Source: an uncultured Eubacteriales bacterium
GTDB taxonomy: Bacteria > Bacillota > Clostridia > Tissierellales > Peptoniphilaceae
Length of the DNA stretch: 18,833 bases
Assembly (NCBI GenBank): GCA_900539725.1
Contig: UQDI01000029.1
Span: 1 to 18,833, forward strand
Reading direction: 5' to 3'
Of the stretch, positions 7,534-15,169 are shown in pieces (position 1 is the stretch's first letter; each line of letters begins with the position of its first letter). Under the pieces are notes generated by a model. The model saw nothing but the letters and a program-made list of their open reading frames with translations, ran no database searches and was not told the origin of the DNA. Both the position numbers and the translations under genes were made by a program.

Positions 7534-7623
7534 CAGCGTATACCATCAGCCCAGCATATGCCATCAGCTCAGCATATGCCATTCGCCCGGCGTATGCCAT
7601 CAGCCCGGCGTATACCATCCACC
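7534..7623. repeat. Five tandem 18-bp repeats upstream of secA
   Basis: Units begin at 7534, 7552, 7570, 7588 and 7606, with consensus C(A/G)GC(G/A)TAT(A/G)CCATCAGCC and a few substitutions each. Each unit holds an imperfect palindrome around GGCATATGCC. There are no spacers, so it is not a CRISPR array. The array is more GC-rich than the flanking sequence and ends 84 bp before the secA -35 element. An ORF runs through it (7408-7632) but has no ribosome site and is not called as a gene. Confidence 0.85.
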
Positions 7624-7706
7624 CGTCATTAGCAAAGAAAATCAATCGAAGGGGCAAGGCCATGCGCGTGGTGAGGGCTATTACTCATAAAATATTTTCC
7701 AAGTTC

Positions 7707-7735
7707 TTGTAATTTCATCTCAAATAAGGTATAAT
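7707..7735 (+). promoter_or_regulatory. secA operon promoter
   Basis: TTGTAA (7707-7712) and TATAAT (7730-7735) are separated by an ideal 17-nt spacer, 32 nt upstream of the secA start. The ribosome site AGAAGG (7755-7760) lies 7 nt before the ATG. This probably drives the whole secA-to-tsaD operon. Confidence 0.8.
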
Positions 7736-7767
7736 AAAGGGTGAAGTAATTTAAAGAAGGTGAAAAG

Positions 7768-10530
7768 ATGGGATTATTCTCAAAAATATTTGGCTCTACT
7801 TCGGATAGGGCTATTAAAAAGAACAGATCACAAGTTGAAGAGGTTATGGCTTTGGAGGATTCTTACTCGAAGCTATCGGACGAGGAATTAAAGGATAATA
7901 CTAATAAATTAAAGGAAAGACTTAAGGGCGGTGAAACGCTTGATGACATTTTACCGGAGGCGTTTGCGACTGTTAGGGAAGCTTCGAAGAGGGTTCTAGG
8001 CATGACGCCATACAGGGTGCAAGTCGAAGGCGGCATCATTTTGCATCAAGGCCGCATCGCTGAGATGAAAACTGGTGAAGGTAAGACTTTGGTTGAGACT
8101 ATGCCGGCTTACTTAAATGCGCTTGAGGGCAAGGGTGTACACATCGTCACTGTAAACGACTACCTTGCTAAGCGTGACAGGGACTGGATGGGCAAGGTTT
8201 TTGAATATCTTGGTCTATCTGTAGGCTGCATCGTTCACGATATGCCTAAGGAAGATAGGAAAATAGCTTACGCATCTGACATAACTTATGGTACTAACAA
8301 TGAATTCGGTTTCGACTACTTAAGGGACAACATGGTTATCTACAAGGAAAATATGGTGCAAAGGGACTTAAATTACGCCATTGTCGACGAAGTGGACTCC
8401 ATATTAATAGATGAGGCGAGAACGCCACTTATCATTTCTGGTCAAGGTGACAAATCTACTGATCTTTATGAGCTTGCGAAGACTTTTGTATCGCGTCTAT
8501 CGGTTAGGGTGCAAGACCCTGACGAGCACGTGGATCCTCTTGATAGGTTTGTTAAGCAAGAGGAAGAGGAGGAAGAGACTAAGGACTACGTTGTCAACGA
8601 AAAGGACCGTTCTGTGCTATTAACAGAGCTTGGTACTAAGAAGGCGGAGGAATTTTTCAAGGTGGAAAACCTCTCTGACATTGAGAATATGGAGATCATT
8701 CACCATATTAATCAAGCGATGAAGGCTAGGAGCCTTATGAAGAAGGACAAGGACTATGTTGTGAAAGATGGCGAGATCATCATTGTTGACGAGTTTACTG
8801 GCCGTTTGATGTTTGGTAGACGCTACTCGGATGGTCTACATCAAGCGATTGAGGCGAAGGAAGGTCTTGAGGTTAGGAGCGAGTCGAAGACTTTGGCGAC
8901 TATAACTTTCCAAAACTACTTTAGAATGTACAAGAAACTTTCGGGTATGACTGGTACTGCAAAGACTGAAGAGGAGGAATTCCAAGACATCTACCACATG
9001 GACGTTATTGAGATACCGACTAACAAGCCGGTTATCAGAGTGGATAATCCTGACGAGATTTATAGAACTGAGGCTGAGAAATTTGGCGCTGTTATTGATG
9101 ATATCAAGGCTAGACACGAAACAGGTCAACCAGTTCTAGTCGGAACCATATCCATAGAAAAGTCGGAAGAGCTATCGAAACTACTTAAAAAGACTGGCAT
9201 CAAGCATGAGGTCTTGAACGCGAAGTTCCACGACAAAGAAGCGGAGATCGTTGCTCAAGCGGGCCGTTTGGGTCAAGTTACGATAGCGACTAATATGGCG
9301 GGCCGTGGTACCGACATCATCTTAGGCGGTAACCCTGAGTTTATGGCTAAGCAAGCAATGAGAAGAAAGGGTTTATCTGAGGAAGAGATGGCGCAAGTTG
9401 ACTCTCACGAGGACACTATGGATGCTGAAATACTAAAGAATAGAAAAGAATACGACGAATACGTTGAACAATATAAGAAGGAACTTCAAGAGGAAAAGGC
9501 TAAGGTTATTGATGCAGGCGGCTTACACATCATCGGTACTGAAAGACACGAGTCAAGACGTATCGACAATCAACTCCGTGGTCGTGCCGGCAGACAAGGT
9601 GACCCCGGTTCATCGACATTCTATATATCGGCTGAAGACGACTTAATGCGTCTATTTGGCGGCGACAGATTTAAAAACGCCATCGACATGATGAAGATGC
9701 CTGAGGGCGACTCGATAAAATCGCCAGTATTGACAAGGCTGATTGAGTCGGCTCAAAGAAAGGTCGAAGGAAACAACTACGGTATCAGAAAGCACGTTCT
9801 TAAGTACGATGACGTAATGAACAAGCAAAGAGAAGTCATCTACGCTGAGAGAAAGAAACTTCTTGAAGGCGCTGATTTTAGGGATAATATCACTGCCATG
9901 ATCAAGGATGTCATAGCTGGTTTTGTTAACACAATGACTTTTGAAAAGGAAGACTGTGGCGATTGGGACTTCAAGAGCTTATTCATGCACCTTAAGGCCA
10001 TTTTCGATATAGATATGGAAGATATTAATGGCCTAAACACTAAGGACATTCTCAAGGATGAGCTAATTGACATGCTTACAGAGCACGCGCTTAAAAAATA
10101 CGAAGCGAAGGAAAATGAATTTACTCCTGAAAAGTTCAGAGAGATAGAGAGAATCGTGCTTCTACAAGTTGTTGACGACAAGTGGATGGATCACATCGAC
10201 GCGATGGATCAGTTGAAGCAAGGTATTGGACTTAGGTCCATGGCGCAAGAGGACCCTGCTAGGGCCTACGCAATTGAAGGCTTTGACATGTTCGAGGCGA
10301 TGAATGAAGCAATCAAGGAAGACACTTTAAGAATTTTATTCCACGTTGAAGATCCAAGCAAGGTTAAGAGAAGAGAGCAAAATAAGAATATAAAGGAAGG
10401 TTTTGAAGGCGCGGGTTCTGACGAAAAGAAGAAGCCATACGTTAGAAAAACTAAAAAAGTTGGCAGGAACGATCCTTGCCCATGCGGAAGCGGCAAGAAG
10501 TACAAAAACTGCTGTGGAAGGAATGAGTAA
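7768..10530 (+). CDS. secA: Preprotein translocase ATPase SecA
   Basis: Motor ATPase that pushes unfolded secretory proteins through SecYEG, 920 residues. Walker A is MKTGEGKT (100-107), the DEAD-like Walker B is DEVD (207-210) followed by the conserved IDEARTPLIISG, and the second motor domain contains NMAGRGTDI and ERHESRRIDNQLRGRAGRQG. The peptide-crosslinking region and the helical scaffold with the VDDKWMDHID segment follow. The C-terminus is the zinc-binding SecB/ribosome-contact motif with Cys904, Cys906, Cys915 and Cys916. A short acidic insertion (EEEEEE) interrupts NBD1. The stop codon shares a base with the prfB start (TAATG). Confidence 0.98.
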   Translation: MGLFSKIFGSTSDRAIKKNRSQVEEVMALEDSYSKLSDEELKDNTNKLKERLKGGETLDDILPEAFATVREASKRVLGMTPYRVQVEGGIILHQGRIAEMKTGEGKTLVETMPAYLNALEGKGVHIVTVNDYLAKRDRDWMGKVFEYLGLSVGCIVHDMPKEDRKIAYASDITYGTNNEFGFDYLRDNMVIYKENMVQRDLNYAIVDEVDSILIDEARTPLIISGQGDKSTDLYELAKTFVSRLSVRVQDPDEHVDPLDRFVKQEEEEEETKDYVVNEKDRSVLLTELGTKKAEEFFKVENLSDIENMEIIHHINQAMKARSLMKKDKDYVVKDGEIIIVDEFTGRLMFGRRYSDGLHQAIEAKEGLEVRSESKTLATITFQNYFRMYKKLSGMTGTAKTEEEEFQDIYHMDVIEIPTNKPVIRVDNPDEIYRTEAEKFGAVIDDIKARHETGQPVLVGTISIEKSEELSKLLKKTGIKHEVLNAKFHDKEAEIVAQAGRLGQVTIATNMAGRGTDIILGGNPEFMAKQAMRRKGLSEEEMAQVDSHEDTMDAEILKNRKEYDEYVEQYKKELQEEKAKVIDAGGLHIIGTERHESRRIDNQLRGRAGRQGDPGSSTFYISAEDDLMRLFGGDRFKNAIDMMKMPEGDSIKSPVLTRLIESAQRKVEGNNYGIRKHVLKYDDVMNKQREVIYAERKKLLEGADFRDNITAMIKDVIAGFVNTMTFEKEDCGDWDFKSLFMHLKAIFDIDMEDINGLNTKDILKDELIDMLTEHALKKYEAKENEFTPEKFREIERIVLLQVVDDKWMDHIDAMDQLKQGIGLRSMAQEDPARAYAIEGFDMFEAMNEAIKEDTLRILFHVEDPSKVKRREQNKNIKEGFEGAGSDEKKKPYVRKTKKVGRNDPCPCGSGKKYKNCCGRNE

Positions 10531-11634
10531 TGAAGACATTACAAGAGTATAAGGAAGATTACGCGAATTTTAATGAGAGATATATCAAGTTAGGGGACTA
10601 TCTTTGACGCTGATGGTCTAAGAGAGACTAAGACGAAGCTTGAGAGGAAGATGGCTGAGCCGTCATTCTGGGATGACAAGGACGCGGCAGATATAGTGAT
10701 TGACGAGCTTAAGGACGTTACTACGCCTCTAAATAGCTACGAGGAGATAGGATCAAATCTTGAGGACATGGGCGTCTACATCGAGCTCTACGAAGAGGAA
10801 AGGCCTGATAATTACAAGGCTCTACATGATTTGGTGGAGTCAATAGACAAGGCGCTTGAAGAACTCAAGGTGAGGACGCTACTTGACGGTGAATATGATA
10901 AGAATGGCGCGGTCGTATCGATACACGCAGGTACTGGCGGTACCGACGCTCAAGACTGGGCGGATATGCTCTACCGCATGTATACGAGATGGGCTGCGGA
11001 CCATGACTATAAGCTTGAATGCATCGATTATCTAGCAGACACCGAAGGCGGCATCAGAAGCGTTTATTTCAAGGTTCTAGGTCCCTACGCCTATGGCTTT
11101 TTAAAGGCGGAGCGCGGGGTTCACAGACTTGTTAGGATATCGCCATTCGACGCGCAAAAGAAGAGGCACACAAGCTTTGCCTCGGTCGACGTCTTTCCTG
11201 ACATAGATGAAACGATAGCGATAGATATAAAGGAAGAGGATTTAAAGATAGACTACTACCGCTCACAAGGCGCTGGCGGTCAATCCGTAAACACCACTGA
11301 TTCAGCGGTTCGTATCACGCACATACCGACTGGCGTGGTCGCAACTTGCCAAAACGAGCGTAGTCAAAAGCAAAATAAAGAGGTTGCCCTTCGTATTTTG
11401 TACGGTAAACTTGTTCAGCTGAAGGAAGAGGAGCGCAAAAAGACCATAGATGAGCTTACGGGCGACTACTCACAGATTGCGTGGGGCTCGCAAATTAGGT
11501 CTTACATCTTCAATCCCTACATGCTTGTCAAGGACCATAGGACAGATGTGGAGAATTTCGAAGTACAAAAAGTCATTGACGGCGACATCGACAAGTTTAT
11601 TTACGCTTACCTTGATCACGTGAGGGAGGAGTAA
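10530..11634 (+). CDS. prfB: Peptide chain release factor 2, with programmed +1 frameshift
   Basis: Release factor for UGA and UAA stop codons. Codons 1-25 (ATG at 10530 to CTT at 10602-10604) are followed by an in-frame UGA (10605-10607). A +1 shift continues at GAC (10606), giving a 367-residue product, the normal RF2 length. The SPF tripeptide that reads the stop codon is at 204-206, and the catalytic GGQ is at 249-251 within RSQGAGGQSVN. A slippery CTT-TGA-C and an upstream Shine-Dalgarno-like AGGGG make this the classic RF2 autoregulatory frameshift: low RF2 favours shifting. Annotation pipelines may report only the downstream piece from 10651. The gene overlaps the secA stop by one base and ends 1 bp before tsaE. 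Confidence 0.96.
10591..10608 (+). other. RF2 programmed +1 frameshift signal
   Basis: The order TAGGGGA (10591-10597), then CTT (10602-10604), TGA (10605-10607) and C (10608) matches the known RF2 recoding cassette: an internal Shine-Dalgarno-like element a few bases before CUU UGA C. The reading frame before the UGA and the frame after it both encode RF2-like sequence. Confidence 0.95.
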
Positions 11635-11635
11635 T

Positions 11636-12052
11636 ATGAGAGAAGTACTGAAAACACTGGATGATACAAGGCGCGCCGCCGAGCGTATAGCGAAGAAAAT
11701 TGATATAGGCGACATTATTCTTTTAAAAGGGGAAATGGGTGCCGGCAAGACGACCATCACCAAGACCATAGTTAAGGCGCTTGGCTCAGATGATTACGTA
11801 ACAAGCCCAACCTTCGCCATAATGAACGTTTATAAGGCAGAGGACATGGCGATATACCACTTTGACCTATATAGACTTACAAAGTCCATCGACATAGATA
11901 CGCTTGGACTGGATGACTACCTATATGATAATGGCGCAGTGAGCCTAATTGAGTGGCCTGAAGCGATTGAGAATGAGTTCAAAGATGCGAAAAAGATAAG
12001 CCTGATTAAGGACGGCGAGAGCCGAATTTTAGAAACGAATTTTGATTATTAG
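11636..12052 (+). CDS. tsaE: tRNA t6A biosynthesis ATPase TsaE
   Basis: Small P-loop ATPase of 138 residues that supports the TsaBD complex in making N6-threonylcarbamoyladenosine at position 37 of ANN-decoding tRNAs. Walker A is GEMGAGKTT (32-40). The family motifs TSPTF (56-60), HFDLYR (75-80) and EWPE (106-109) are all present. The start ATG is 1 bp after the prfB stop, with a GGGAGGAG ribosome site inside the end of prfB. The last bases lie 7 bp before tsaB. The gene order tsaE-tsaB-rimI-tsaD is common in Firmicutes. Confidence 0.96.
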   Translation: MREVLKTLDDTRRAAERIAKKIDIGDIILLKGEMGAGKTTITKTIVKALGSDDYVTSPTFAIMNVYKAEDMAIYHFDLYRLTKSIDIDTLGLDDYLYDNGAVSLIEWPEAIENEFKDAKKISLIKDGESRILETNFDY

Positions 12053-12059
12053 AGGTAAT

Positions 12060-12731
12060 ATGAAGATTTTAAGTTTAGACAGTTCAAGTAGATATATAAG
12101 CGCGGCGCTTGCAGTTGACGGCGTTGTGAGAGGCGAGTTCAACGTTTCATACGACAGAAGCGCCTCCGAAAAGCTTGCCCTGATGGCCAAGGAGATTTTA
12201 GACATCTTTGGTCTAAAAGTGGACGAGATCGATGCCTTTGCCGTTTCGAAGGGACCTGGTTCCTTCACAGGACTTAGGATAGCAGCCGCCATGATTAAGG
12301 CCTTCAGCTTTAAGGACGAGAAGCCCATTTACACCGTGTCTTCGCTTAAGGCGATGAGCTATCGCTACAAGGGGCTTAAATACATAGTTCCAGCGATTGA
12401 CGCGAGACGCGATAGAGCCTTTGCGGCGCTTTATAGCTATGAAAATCAATTTGAGTCAGTGAAGGAAGAGCGCATATACACTTTGGATGAGCTAATTAGC
12501 CTCGTTAATGGACTTCGTGGCACTGTCATAATGCCGGGCGATTTCTATGGAAAATACAAGGAAAAGTTCGGGGACAATGTCATCGCAGGCGTTTATAGAG
12601 AGAACGAACCCATTGCAAAGGAAGTCCTTGACTATGTTATAGACCACATGGATGAGATGAGAGCCGAAGATAGATATGGCGCGATACCTATATATATGAA
12701 GTCATCGCAAGCCGAGGAAGATAAAAAGTGA
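12060..12731 (+). CDS. tsaB: tRNA t6A biosynthesis scaffold TsaB
   Basis: ASKHA-fold partner of TsaD, 223 residues. The N-terminus MKILSLDSSS matches the family's usual start, and the signature KGPGSFTGLR is at 64-73. I start at ATG 12060, which has AGAGG just upstream; a TTG 18 bases earlier would only add residues not typical of the family. TsaB lacks the metal-binding catalytic residues of TsaD and acts as the platform that brings TsaD and TsaE together. It overlaps rimI by 4 bases (GTGA). Confidence 0.95.
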   Translation: MKILSLDSSSRYISAALAVDGVVRGEFNVSYDRSASEKLALMAKEILDIFGLKVDEIDAFAVSKGPGSFTGLRIAAAMIKAFSFKDEKPIYTVSSLKAMSYRYKGLKYIVPAIDARRDRAFAALYSYENQFESVKEERIYTLDELISLVNGLRGTVIMPGDFYGKYKEKFGDNVIAGVYRENEPIAKEVLDYVIDHMDEMRAEDRYGAIPIYMKSSQAEEDKK

Positions 12732-13144
12732 TTAGACGGGCAGAGCCTAATGACGCTAGGGCCATATACGAGATTTTGTCAAAGACAGACGATCCGTGGA
12801 CCATGGGCGTCATTGAAAGCGAGCTAAAAAGTGAAAGCTCCAAAGCCTTTGTATACCTAGGCGATGAGGGACAGGTGCAAGGCTTTGTAGATATCAAAAT
12901 CTTGTACGATGAGGCAGACCTGATGCACATAGCTGTCGCGGAAGAGATGAGGGGTCAGGGCATAGGAGCAAAGCTATTAGCCAAGGCAATTGAAGTAGCC
13001 GAAGGCAAAGCCATTGCCTTAGAAGTTCGTCAAAGCAATTTTAAGGCGATAAGCCTATACGAAAAATACGATTTTAAAAAGGAAAGCGTCCGCAAAAACT
13101 ATTACCATGGTGAAGATGCGGCGATTATGTGGAGGAGAAAGTGA
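12728..13144 (+). CDS. rimI: Ribosomal protein N-acetyltransferase RimI-like
   Basis: GNAT-fold acetyltransferase of 138 residues. The acetyl-CoA pyrophosphate loop is RGQGIG (75-80), preceded by the LMHIAV strand, and the LEVR (98-101), Asn104 and ISLYEKYDF segments match the RimI group. The start is GTG within the tsaB stop (GTGA), with GAGGAAG upstream. RimI acetylates the N-terminal alanine of ribosomal protein S18 in E. coli; in Firmicutes its substrates are less settled, and its constant place between tsaB and tsaD suggests co-expression rather than a role in t6A. Confidence 0.9.
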   Translation: MIRRAEPNDARAIYEILSKTDDPWTMGVIESELKSESSKAFVYLGDEGQVQGFVDIKILYDEADLMHIAVAEEMRGQGIGAKLLAKAIEVAEGKAIALEVRQSNFKAISLYEKYDFKKESVRKNYYHGEDAAIMWRRK

Positions 13145-14142
13145 AACATTTAGCGATAGAAAGTTCATGTGATGAGACATCGATCGCCATATTGGACGAT
13201 TTGGAAGTTTTGTCAAATGTCATAGCAACGCAAATAGCAACGCACAGAGAATTCGGGGGAGTAGTGCCTGAAATTGCGTCAAGAATGCACATCGAAGCGA
13301 TATCAGCAGTTTTGGAAGAGGCACTAGCTGAGGCAAAAACTGACTTATCTGAAATCGAATTCATCTCTGTAACGAGGGGACCGGGACTGATCGGAGCCCT
13401 TTTAGTTGGCGTGTCATTTGCAAAAGCCTTAGCGATGTCAATGGATGTGCCGATAGTGCCAGTAAATCACATGAAGGGCCACATCGCAGCAAATTACATA
13501 ACGACAGAGGGCTTGAAGCCGCCATTCGTTTCGCTAGTCGTTTCAGGCGGCCACACCTACCTTGTCAATATGAAGGATTACTACGATTATGACTTGGTCG
13601 GCAGGACACTGGATGACGCAGCGGGCGAATCCTTTGACAAGGTTGCCAGAGCCTTGGGACTACCGTATCCGGGTGGACCAGAGATAGAGAAGCTTGCTAT
13701 GGAAGGAAATCCAGATGCCATCGAGCTTCCACGAGTTATGATGAAGTCGGGCGACTACAACTTTAGTTTCTCAGGACTAAAAACAGCCGTGCTAAATTAT
13801 CTTCATAACGAAGAGCAAAGGGGTCAAGAAGTGAACAAGGCCGACGTCGCAGCCTCATTTCAAAAGGCCGCAGTCGATGTACTCGCGAAGAAGGCAGTAG
13901 ATTTGAAAGACGAGCTCGGCTACGACAAGATAGTGCTTGCGGGTGGCGTATCGAACAATAAGGCGCTACGCGAGGCGCTAGCTAAAGAAGAAAAGGCACA
14001 TGGCTTTAAACTATATTACCCGAAGGCCGTTTATACCACAGATAATGCCGCGATGATAGCAGCGCAGGGGTATTTGGAATATACTCGTGGAGGAGAGTTT
14101 AGCGATTTGGGATTTGAGGTGGATCCGAATCTTGGACTGTAA
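13141..14142 (+). CDS. tsaD: tRNA t6A transferase TsaD
   Basis: Catalytic subunit that transfers the threonylcarbamoyl group to A37 of tRNA, 333 residues. Metal ligands are His110 and His114 in NHMKGH and Asp301 in TDNAAM; the nucleotide loop SGGHT (135-139) and LAGGVSNN are present. I choose GTG 13141 (GTGA overlap with the rimI stop), because GGAGGAG at 13131-13137 is spaced correctly for it. A GTG at 13129 precedes this ribosome site and would add four residues (MEEK). It is the last gene of the secA operon; no clear intrinsic terminator follows, only the repeat at 14161-14280. Confidence 0.96.
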   Translation: MKHLAIESSCDETSIAILDDLEVLSNVIATQIATHREFGGVVPEIASRMHIEAISAVLEEALAEAKTDLSEIEFISVTRGPGLIGALLVGVSFAKALAMSMDVPIVPVNHMKGHIAANYITTEGLKPPFVSLVVSGGHTYLVNMKDYYDYDLVGRTLDDAAGESFDKVARALGLPYPGGPEIEKLAMEGNPDAIELPRVMMKSGDYNFSFSGLKTAVLNYLHNEEQRGQEVNKADVAASFQKAAVDVLAKKAVDLKDELGYDKIVLAGGVSNNKALREALAKEEKAHGFKLYYPKAVYTTDNAAMIAAQGYLEYTRGGEFSDLGFEVDPNLGL

Positions 14143-14160
14143 AATAATTTTGCATTAAAT

Positions 14161-14280
14161 TTCGCATTCAAACGAGCCCTTGAACTCGTTCCCTCCTCGG
14201 CAATGCTCGAGTACATTTGTACACTCCGCTTGCCTCGTCAGTCCACATCGTCCAATCATCTCGTTTGCTCTGCAAAATTT
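14161..14280. repeat. Intergenic hairpin repeat, inverted full copy (C)
   Basis: The reverse complement of this stretch matches copy B (about 303-420) over about 118 bases with scattered differences. The ends pair as CAAACGAG (14169-14176) with CTCGTTTG (14260-14267). An alternative local hairpin AACGAG-CCCTTGAA-CTCGTT (14171-14190) is also possible. A fragment resembling its middle (GCAATGCTCGAGTA) recurs at 14321-14334, just before the next gene. ORFs crossing it on the minus strand are not credible. Confidence 0.8.
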
Positions 14281-14353
14281 GTGAAGAGAACAGAAAAAGT
14301 GATTTTACTTGTTTTGAAGTGCAATGCTCGAGTAGTAGATAGGGAGATTTATT

Positions 14354-14656
14354 ATGAACAAAAAAGATAAAACCCAAATTTAAGCTCCAAATGCTGAAAC
14401 TATCGAGGCTATAAAAGAAATTGAAGCGATGAAGAAAGGTAAGACCATTGGCAAAACTTATAAAAGTGTTGATGAGATGTTTGATGATTTAATTATGAAA
14501 GACCTTTTTGAGGAAGGTCTTGAAGGTGAAGAGCTATTAGCTGAGTTTAAAAGACTTAAAAAGAATATGCCAAAAGCTGTGAAAAAATTAAAACGTGATG
14601 TTTTGAATGAGTATAAAAATGGTGAGACGGTGGAATTTGACGAAGAATTATTTTAA
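14354..14656 (+). pseudogene. Antitoxin-like gene interrupted by an early stop codon
   Basis: A well-placed ribosome site AGGGAG (14341-14346) precedes ATG 14354, but codon 10 is TAA (14381-14383). The frame resumes at once as APNAETIEAIKEIEAMKKGK and continues to 14656, 100 codons in all. The stretch A-PNAETI-x-AIKEIE ... KTYKSVDEMFDDL resembles small RelB/DinJ-type antitoxins and related partners of type II toxins. The C-terminal extension (EELLAEFKRLKKNMPKAVKK onward) I do not recognise. No toxin gene is adjacent. An internal ATG at 14429 could yield a 75-residue protein but has no ribosome site. Either the gene is decaying, or the stop is a sequencing error. A terminator follows directly. 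Confidence 0.6.
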
Positions 14657-14679
14657 AGAGGGCTGCGGCTCTCTTTTTT
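14656..14679 (+). terminator. Rho-independent terminator after antitoxin-like gene
   Basis: AAGAGGGC (14656-14663) pairs with GCTCTCTT (14668-14675) with one G-U pair and a 4-nt loop; a T-run follows to 14679. It starts at the stop codon and separates this unit from the zinc cassette. Confidence 0.85.
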
Positions 14680-14739
14680 ATTGCTCTTTTGTATAAACAC
14701 ATCAACATATATATTTTAATCGATACAAGCCGCTATTTC

Positions 14740-14768
14740 TTGACATTCCACGCCCTCTGCTATATAAT
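14740..14768 (+). promoter_or_regulatory. Consensus promoter of the zinc cassette
   Basis: TTGACA (14740-14745) and TATAAT (14763-14768) match the sigma-A consensus exactly with a 17-nt spacer, 25 nt before the ATG at 14794. Such a strong core promoter would be expected to need a repressor; I do not see a clear Zur-type palindrome (TCGTAATNATTACGA-like) or AdcR-type site. Confidence 0.85.
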
Positions 14769-14793
14769 AAGGCATGTAAAAAAGGAGGGCCAC

Positions 14794-15087
14794 ATGCCAA
14801 AGCGTATCAAAAAACTATTATCAATACTTTGCATCATCTTAGTCGCATTCTCGCTACTAAGCTTTTTCGTCGCGGCTACAAGCGCCTTCCACGTCTGCAA
14901 GCGCACATCTTGCCCGATCTGCCGCTTTATGGATATGGTCTCGGACCTAGAAAAGCACTTAAACCATTCGCGTGCGGCAGCCCAAGTCATGCTCGCAGTA
15001 CTAGTATTTATAAGGCTCATCACCATTACCATGACTATGGATATGGCGAAGACACCAGTCGAGCTTATGGTGCGCATGAACAATTAA
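14794..15087 (+). CDS. Small two-helix membrane protein with HxCx4CPIC motif
   Basis: A 97-residue membrane protein. ATG 14794 is chosen because of the strong AAGGAGG (14782-14788) and the consensus promoter; an upstream ATG at 14689 lies ahead of the promoter. Helix 1 spans about residues 8-28. A short segment follows with His33, Cys35, Cys40 and Cys43 (FHVCKRTSCPIC), then a polar stretch with His57 and a second helix about 62-82, ending VELMVRMNN. The His/Cys spacing suggests metal binding. From memory, similar short proteins with a CPIC motif are found beside zinc ABC transporters in other Clostridia, without a known function. Position directly before znuA suggests a role in zinc handling or sensing; this is inference. 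Not a recognised named family. Confidence 0.8.
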   Translation: MPKRIKKLLSILCIILVAFSLLSFFVAATSAFHVCKRTSCPICRFMDMVSDLEKHLNHSRAAAQVMLAVLVFIRLITITMTMDMAKTPVELMVRMNN

Positions 15088-15131
15088 AGATCTCTTTTTA
15101 TATAATAACGGCAAAATTTAATAAACGGTAG

Positions 15132-15158
15132 AATATACAAAATATACAAAATATATAA
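15132..15158. repeat. Three 9-bp direct repeats before znuA
   Basis: AATATACAA (15132-15140), AATATACAA (15141-15149) and AATATATAA (15150-15158) lie back to back and run into the znuA ribosome site AAAGGAG (15157-15163). They could be an A/U-rich translation enhancer or an operator. The spacer 15088-15131 shows no convincing promoter pair. Confidence 0.6.
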
Positions 15159-15169
15159 AGGAGATTAAT

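Noticed and set aside
7534..7623. Possible CRISPR array
   Set aside because: Units are 18 bp, directly adjacent, with no unique spacers and no cas genes nearby.
7408..7632. 74-residue ORF with IPSAQHM-type repeats
   Set aside because: It has no ribosome site, starts at the edge of the long palindrome, and its repetitive part is just the tandem 18-bp array read in frame; composition is very basic and unlike a real protein.
9840..10181. 113-residue Ser-rich minus-strand ORF
   Set aside because: It is antisense to secA, whose frame is fully explained by conserved motifs; the Ser/Leu-rich composition is typical of a shadow frame.
11470..11769. 99-residue minus-strand ORF across the prfB/tsaE junction
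   Set aside because: Antisense to two well-supported genes; no start signals.
14168..14377. 69-residue minus-strand ORF
   Set aside because: It covers repeat C and runs antisense into the antitoxin-like gene; no start signals.
14689..14793. Longer start for the small CPIC protein
   Set aside because: The upstream ATG precedes the consensus promoter and lacks a ribosome site; ATG 14794 has AAGGAGG and begins a normal membrane-protein N-terminus.
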